Assembly: GCA_033807695.1 (NCBI GenBank)
Contig: CM066311.1
Location: forward strand, 2,170,001-2,234,000
Direction of reading: 5' to 3'
From: Daedaleopsis sinensis
Lineage: Eukaryota > Basidiomycota > Agaricomycetes > Polyporales > Polyporaceae
DNA: 64,000 nucleotides
Part shown: piece after piece, positions 58,967 through 64,000 of the stretch
How positions within the stretch are numbered: the stretch's first letter is position 1
Layout of the letters: every line of letters starts with the position of its first letter
Notes under the pieces: model-generated
Databases searched by the model: none
Told to the model about the DNA's origin: nothing
The model's input: the letters and a program-made list of their open reading frames with translations, nothing else
Made by a program: the position numbers and the translations under genes

Positions 58967-60344
58967 GGTGTTTCGAAATTTTGTCCTACTACTTACGATC
59001 GACTTAGACTCGCTGTTGCCGCATTGTGGGCCAATCGCAGAACGACTTGGCCTGTACTACAGACCCCGTTCTAGGCCGGTATGACATGATAACGATGAAC
59101 TAAAGTAGTATCTGATGCAGCTACTTACGTCGATCAGGCGCCTGGCAGATGGAGCGCTGATCTCGATTCTCAGCTGTCGTCTGGACTTTGTCTGCTGGAA
59201 TCACAACTTTGTCACCACCGCCGCCATCAACTGGGACTCTACGATTGCCACTACTTTTACTGCCTGAGGCATTAGGTCCTCGTTCATTCTTTCCTCTAAG
59301 TTGATGGTAGTCAAGGCCCTTTTGAAGGTCAAATGGTACTTTTTCTCGAACTCCGTGCGAACACGTTCCATTAATGACGGTACGGTCATCCCGGCAATAC
59401 ACAGAGAATACTGCGGCCGCCTGGTGGCGGGAGCGATGGTATCAAGATGCATCCCAGCAAAGTGAACTACAGCTCTGTCTTCTCATCAGCGGAGAATCGC
59501 TATTAGCACCACGATCCTGCCAGTGTCTAACTACTGGCAGTAGCTAAAATTTTCAACTCGATTCTTCATGTGAGTAACGTGTAATTACTTGCTCTGGACC
59601 TCTTTCTGCCCCCCTTCTCCTCCTTCTCATTTTATCCTTCCATATGTCGCCAATCTTACTGTGCGTCATCATACCCTCCAAGAGGGCCACCTTTCAACTT
59701 TGCTCCTGCCATCTCCTAGTACGGTACTACATCATCGATGCCATTCATCATTCAAGGCAGAGTACTGATCTGACGTACTTTCGCAGCCTCTCGCCACGTG
59801 CGGGGGCCTCTCCACTGCGGCACAGTGCTCTAGATGAGTCGCACGTCAAGCGGTACTGTAGATGCCATCCGGTATCGATATGAGAGAGCGCTCGATGAGC
59901 AAGCCTCCGCGTGTAGTGTTTCAGCATGGTACATCATGCTCGTGTTCCAGGCCTTCGAACGCCGAACTACAACAAACCACTTCTCCGTCTCATGGACCAG
60001 TGGCGCCAGATCTCCGCAAGACCGCGTGATCAGACTCATAGCACTCTTAAAGGCGCTTTGATGTACTTATCAAACTACAGTCCCCGCGGATACCCTCGAC
60101 AGATACACGGTACTCGTGTCATCATGTACGTACATTTCCATTTGCACAAATATTCCATGCTGTAATGCGCTCGATAGTCTAGGAACCTCCTCGTCTAGAA
60201 GTCGACAATCATGAAACACGCTGTCTGAAATGGTTCACAACGAACTGTAGTCAAAGGAAACGTGTACCGGGTATGAAGTCTCTCCCACTGGCAGACGGTT
60301 CGATCTCCTGACTTTAGCCTAGATGTCTTATATCAACGACCAAT
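58967..60344. other. Intergenic stretch, no supported gene
   Basis: An 83-codon minus-strand frame with an ATG at 59,452 (MHLDTIAPATRRPQYSLCIA, ending TKL at 59,201) is the most protein-like piece, but nothing identifies it. A second minus frame at 59,121-59,402 overlaps it. Plus-strand frames at 59,644-60,165 are unremarkable. Confidence 0.35.
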
Positions 60345-60737
60345 CTAGGGAAAACACCCTCTGACCGTGATCATTCTGGAAGCGGAGCATGGGGGCATAT
60401 CGACATCATCCGCCGTCTGGAAAGCTCGGTCTAGCACGGGCCGCTGGGAATCGCTCCTGCTCAAGGTTGGCTCCTCGTCGTCTGACGGATCCTCGTGTTC
60501 ACTACGAACTATTTCCGCCACCTTCTCAACCACCATGCTGGCGTTCAGAATGTTCGACAGCAGCTCTCGGCACTCTAGTAGATACCGCTGAAGCCCCAAC
60601 GGCCCATGTCCTCCCTTACGATGCTCAGATCGAACGCTTGGGTGGGAAATCGGAGGTCGTTCATTCCCTCCGATAGCGGGGATTTTGTGGAACGACGTGC
60701 CGAGTTCCGTGGAATATGCCGCACAGGCTTCGAAATC
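60345..60737 (-). CDS. Unassigned coding exon with acidic C-terminal half
   Basis: On the minus strand an acceptor CTCCTAG, with a TTTAATGAC branch-like site, precedes 131 codons starting DFEACAAYSTELGTSFHKIP and ending in a stop at 60,345. The C-terminal half is helical and acidic (CRELLSNILNASMVVEKVAE, then EHEDPSDDEEPTLSRSD). No ATG occurs in the exon. A GTGAGC donor directly after an ATG sits at 60,876-60,874, in the palindromic CCATGG that also starts the F-box gene on the other strand. A one-codon first exon is formally possible, but the upstream exon may simply be lost. Function unknown. Confidence 0.35.
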   Translation of the reverse strand, partial: DFEACAAYSTELGTSFHKIPAIGGNERPPISHPSVRSEHRKGGHGPLGLQRYLLECRELLSNILNASMVVEKVAEIVRSEHEDPSDDEEPTLSRSDSQRPVLDRAFQTADDVDMPPCSASRMITVRGCFP

Positions 60738-60809
60738 CTAGGAGACCTTGTCATTAAACACCGCCTCGTGGAACGTGACGCACTCTCTAATACAGGCGCT
60801 CCTCCCGTG

Positions 60810-60817
60810 TATAAGGC
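60810..60817 (+). promoter_or_regulatory. Probable TATA box of the F-box gene
   Basis: TATAAGGC lies 64 bases before the ATG at 60874, the same spacing as the TATA boxes of the secreted-protein genes. Confidence 0.4.
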
Positions 60818-60873
60818 CTCTGACAGCGGTGGGTACCGTCCAACCGCCTCGCAACCTCCGCAGCCCGCTCACC

Positions 60874-62145
60874 ATGGTCCTAGAGCTCTCACCCGAAATC
60901 GTTAAGACCGTCGTTAGTCTTATTGACGATCGCGAGACGCTCTGCAGTTGCTCTCTGACATGTCGGCGTTGGCTTCCGGCGAGCCGCTTTTACCTCTTCC
61001 GCAACATCTCGATCAAGAACCGCGCCAGTTACGATATCCTGGTGCGAGTTCGTGATGTTCCATATATTTCCCAAGCTTTCAACAATCTCTACTCGCTACA
61101 GCTATGGGAGGATCAGGCGAAGCCGTGGCTCTACCTGGTTCCTCTCACGCTGGGGCACCGTCTTGGACGGGTTCATCTCCTTACCTTACTTCGTTTTCAA
61201 TGGCAGGAATTCCCACTTCATCGTAGCTTTTACACCATCGGTTATCGAATGTTCTCCATTACGACACTTACCCTCGTAGGCGGTACATTCTGTTCCTTTG
61301 CCGAGTTCCGTAGGGTGGTATGTTCCTTTGAATCTTTCAGAACTCATCCTGGAGAGAGTAGCGTGGTGCGGCTCCCCTGTGTACTCCCATGGCACTCGTG
61401 TTTCTCATTTACCTCGTCTCGACCTTCTCTGGGTCAACTCGGGGTCCGAAGGTGTAGTGGCTGCGCTGGTGGACTGGCTACTCGGAACGTCCTCGGCTTC
61501 AAGCATCCGGGATCTACAGCTGGGGAACTCCGGTGTTCAGAGCAGCTCTGACCTGCCTGCGATACAAAGGTTCACTCGGGCTCTTGGAGCTTCGCTGATA
61601 AACTACCAGATGTCTCTTCAAGCCTCACCCGAAGGTATCGTTTCCTTCGAATCCCTTGGTTTCTGACGTTGATCGTCGTCACACGCGCAGGAGACACGAT
61701 GGACCTATCTCCGAACACCGCTCTCAGAACTCTGCACATTCGGAACGTAGACGCTAGCTCCGCCCACTGTCTCGTCTTTCTCCTGGACCGCAGAGTCTAC
61801 CCTACGAACCTCGTGTCTCTCATGCTCGATCTCCATATCAGTACGCAATGTGCCGTGGACTCCTTGGCGGCTCCTTGGTCTGAGGTCAGCCGGATACTTT
61901 CCCGGACCATCTACTCCTCACTCGAGTCAGTGACCGTCTGGTTGCGGGAGATCCCACCCGCTAGCTGCACTCACGCTCTCCTGAGCGTCGTAGAAGGATG
62001 GATGCCTGAACTGCGTTCTCTCTCGATTCTGCACGTCAAGCCATGGTGGAATCTAAACTTCCACGCTCCGTCTCCTCCCACAAACTCCACGAATAATATC
62101 GATTCCCTGTCAGTGTCGTCCTCTATTTCCCAATCCCAGGAATAG
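60874..62145 (+). pseudogene. F-box/LRR-like protein gene with one frameshift
   Basis: The N-terminus is an F-box (LSPEIVKTVVSLIDDRETLC, then SLTCRRWLPASRFYLFRNIS). A leucine-rich, mostly beta/alpha body typical of mushroom F-box proteins follows (SFAEFRRVVCSFESF, ALVDWLLGTSSASSIRDLQL, DLSPNTALRTLHIRNV). Exons are 60874-61634 and 61691-62145. The intron has donor GTATCG, branch CTGAC and acceptor CGCGCAG. Near 61,341-61,346 the frame must shift by one base to pass from VCSFESF to ELILERVAWCG. No intron with valid phase explains this. About 404 residues would be encoded without the shift. As written, the protein runs into unrelated residues and stops at 61,551. Such proteins act as substrate adaptors of SCF ubiquitin ligases. 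A sequencing error is an alternative to true decay. Confidence 0.65.
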
Positions 62146-62477
62146 GCTCGCGGCGGAAGTCCTCTTCTATCGTGATCTCGTTCCTCTTCGCTTACACATA
62201 TAGGTCCTAGTGTGTCCCTTGTGGGCTCGCACGATCAATTTCACTCCTCCGTCGCCATGGATATAGAACCACAAAAAGGTGTTCTCCAGTCCTTCTCCAG
62301 TGGCGCGAATCTGTCAAGTAACAGACCACATTCACGTGTGGAATTCATGACCGACCATAACAGTACGTCACTCGCCTGTAACGCTTGGTCTAGGGAGGAT
62401 TTTGACCTTCTAGTGTACGCAGTCAATCATTCCTTTATCATTGCTTCTCGCACTCGACACAGCACCATCGCGATCAT

Positions 62478-64000
62478 TCACGCTGGGAACGGGAAAGTAG
62501 CCGGACTACGATACCCATTTTTCCCAACTGCGCGCACCCCAAAAGCCACATTGTCCTTCGACACATCCACCGTCACCTTATTCACCAGGCCGACCGGAAT
62601 TACATTCGTCCAAAAAGCCATGTCCGTCGGCCGCCAGAGCACTTCGTATCCTGCCAAACCTACATCGCTTCCAAGCGCCCAGGACAGCGTGCTGTTGTTC
62701 GTCAACACAGACGCATCGATCGTGACATTCTTCGGGGTGCCCGGAGCTTGCGCGAGAGACCAGATCGCGGCGCCGTTCACCTTCGCGACGCGCGCGATAA
62801 AGTCGAAGTCGCAGAATTCGATGAGATCGCCGAACTGCTGTCCGGTGACTGGATCAACGCGCACGTCCTGATGCTGGTGCGCGAAGTTTTCGCGCGGCTC
62901 GGTGAAGCGTGCCGCAGTGAATCCGCGCTCGAGGAACGGCTCGTGATCTCCTCCGCGCAGGTATCGATCCAGCCTGTATATCACGCGGACTGGGGGCGAA
63001 GGTGGTCAGCCATGACACCCTTGGGCGCTGCGGGTAGACATACCGTTCATCCCGGTCGCGCTGTTGGTTGCGACTTCGTGCACGAAACGCGCGAGCTCGC
63101 GCGCTGGGCTGTCGTTCTCCCCTCCGATGGACTCCCGGGTTGCGGTCCGAGAGGCGCTCTCCGAAGTCGGCATGCCCTGCGCGAAGAGCCGGATGCTGAA
63201 CGGGTCGACGGTGCCATCGTCCCCCTTGGAGCTTCCGACTATGTCGTTGGTGAACATGCCCTGGACGTCCGCACCCTGATCGAAGAGGGTCTGCGCGAGG
63301 AAGTCCGATCCCAGAAGGCCCTGCTCCTCTCCCGCGACGGCGGCGAGTATGATGGTCGCGGGCGGCGCTGGTCGTGTGACCATGATACGCAGAAGCTCCA
63401 GGACGACCGCGACGCCAGACGCATCGTCATCTGCCCCAGGCGCGTCGTCTGTGAAGTTCAGGATGTCCGTCACGCGCGAGTCGTAATGGCCGGTGACGAC
63501 GTACACCCGGTTCGGGTCGGAGGTGCCGTGGATGGTCGCGACGACGTCGCTGACGTTCGTGGGCGTCGGGACGCGGTTCACCGGCTGCTGGATGTAGCTC
63601 GGGACGGAGATCGTCACGTTGGTTCCGCGTACCGCGCCGGCAGCGATTCTGCGCATCTCTGCTGCGAGCCAGTCGCGCGCCGCGCCAATGCCACGAACGG
63701 GGTCCGTTTGGGAGGAGAGGGTGTGTCGCGTGCCGAAGGAGACGAGCTTGGTGATCGTCGCGTTCACATCTTTGGGGTTGATGCGCGAGAGCATCTCTCG
63801 CAGCTCCGCGGTCGGTGCTTGCGGGACGAGGGGCTTCCCGACACCTTTGGGCCAGATGTCTGCCGTTCCACACTGCCGGGCGAACATGGAATTCACTTGG
63901 GATGCGGGCGACGTTGGGGGATCGCTGCGGTGGAGCGATGCGGCGTTCGCGAGGGAGACTGCGAGTAGGACGGTGATGAGTATGTTGCTGGCGACATGGG
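62478..64000 (-). CDS. Secreted M28 family zinc aminopeptidase, 5' end beyond the window
   Basis: Two exons are visible (64000-63044 and 62989-62478), joined over a 54-nt intron (GTATGT...CCCCAG, phase 1). The first visible residues form a signal peptide ([19 protein letters not shown]), so only the initiator region is missing. Metal and catalytic motifs of the M28 fold appear in order: TGHYDSR (His ligand), GADDDASG (bridging Asp), [12 protein letters not shown] (catalytic Glu and Glu ligand), FTNDIVGSS (Asp ligand) and AHQHQDV (His ligand). [12 protein letters not shown] loop lies before the last. The C-terminal ~95 residues ([19 protein letters not shown] to [18 protein letters not shown]) look like a fibronectin III-type beta domain. 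The enzyme would release N-terminal residues from peptides outside the cell. It converges with the F-box gene. Confidence 0.88.

Noticed and set aside
62748..63968. 406-codon plus-strand open frame
   Set aside because: It is the antisense shadow of the M28 peptidase, whose catalytic motifs are all on the minus strand.

Overview
The window looks like nuclear DNA of a mushroom-forming basidiomycete (Agaricomycetes). Genes are GC-rich and cut by many 43-80 nt GT-AG introns, most clearly in a class I cyclic-nucleotide phosphodiesterase, an SRPK-type kinase and a secreted M28 peptidase. The intact large transposase is of the Plavaka type, which is characteristic of this group. F-box/LRR-like and kinase-like genes of families expanded in mushrooms are also present. 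No tRNA, rRNA or CRISPR array was recognised.

Layout: (1) positions 1-378 hold the last two exons of a gene that starts left of the window. (2) About 379-25,000 is a gene-free block of roughly 24 kb, made of short tandem arrays, small palindromes and a few short words iterated far above expectation. (3) 25,233-27,007 encodes a low-complexity protein of unknown function. (4) 29,019-29,882 (minus strand) encodes a secreted protein with five copies of a Trp-containing peptide (WVKIGWQ). Each copy is preceded by X-Pro/X-Ala/X-Ala dipeptides, and three introns sit at the same place in the repeat. This is the best candidate for an undescribed system, a secreted repeat-peptide precursor. (5) 31,786-33,373 is an SRPK-like kinase whose catalytic-loop intron carries a triplicated 28-bp unit. 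(6) 35,911-38,332 is a cAMP/cGMP phosphodiesterase.

(7) The DNA from the last codons of the phosphodiesterase to the promoter of a small-protein gene is duplicated in tandem (38,313-41,630 and 41,631-45,303). The result is three head-to-tail genes for small secreted proteins with ten conserved cysteines. The third has lost the middle exon. (8) 46,000-48,400 is poor in genes. (9) 48,494-57,343 is a transposon-dominated block, all on the minus strand. It holds an intact 1,278-residue Plavaka transposase gene, a DUF6698-like gene split by a 1.1-kb non-autonomous element with terminal inverted repeats, and an unknown Ser-rich protein. (10) 57,756-62,145 holds a decayed kinase-like pseudogene, an unassigned minus-strand exon and an F-box gene with one frameshift. 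(11) The right edge is a secreted M28 metallopeptidase whose start lies beyond position 64,000.

Exon boundaries were built by hand from splice signals, reading-frame phase and remembered family patterns. No database search was run, so family names rest on motif recognition. The functions of the repeat-peptide gene and of the cysteine-rich trio are unknown.
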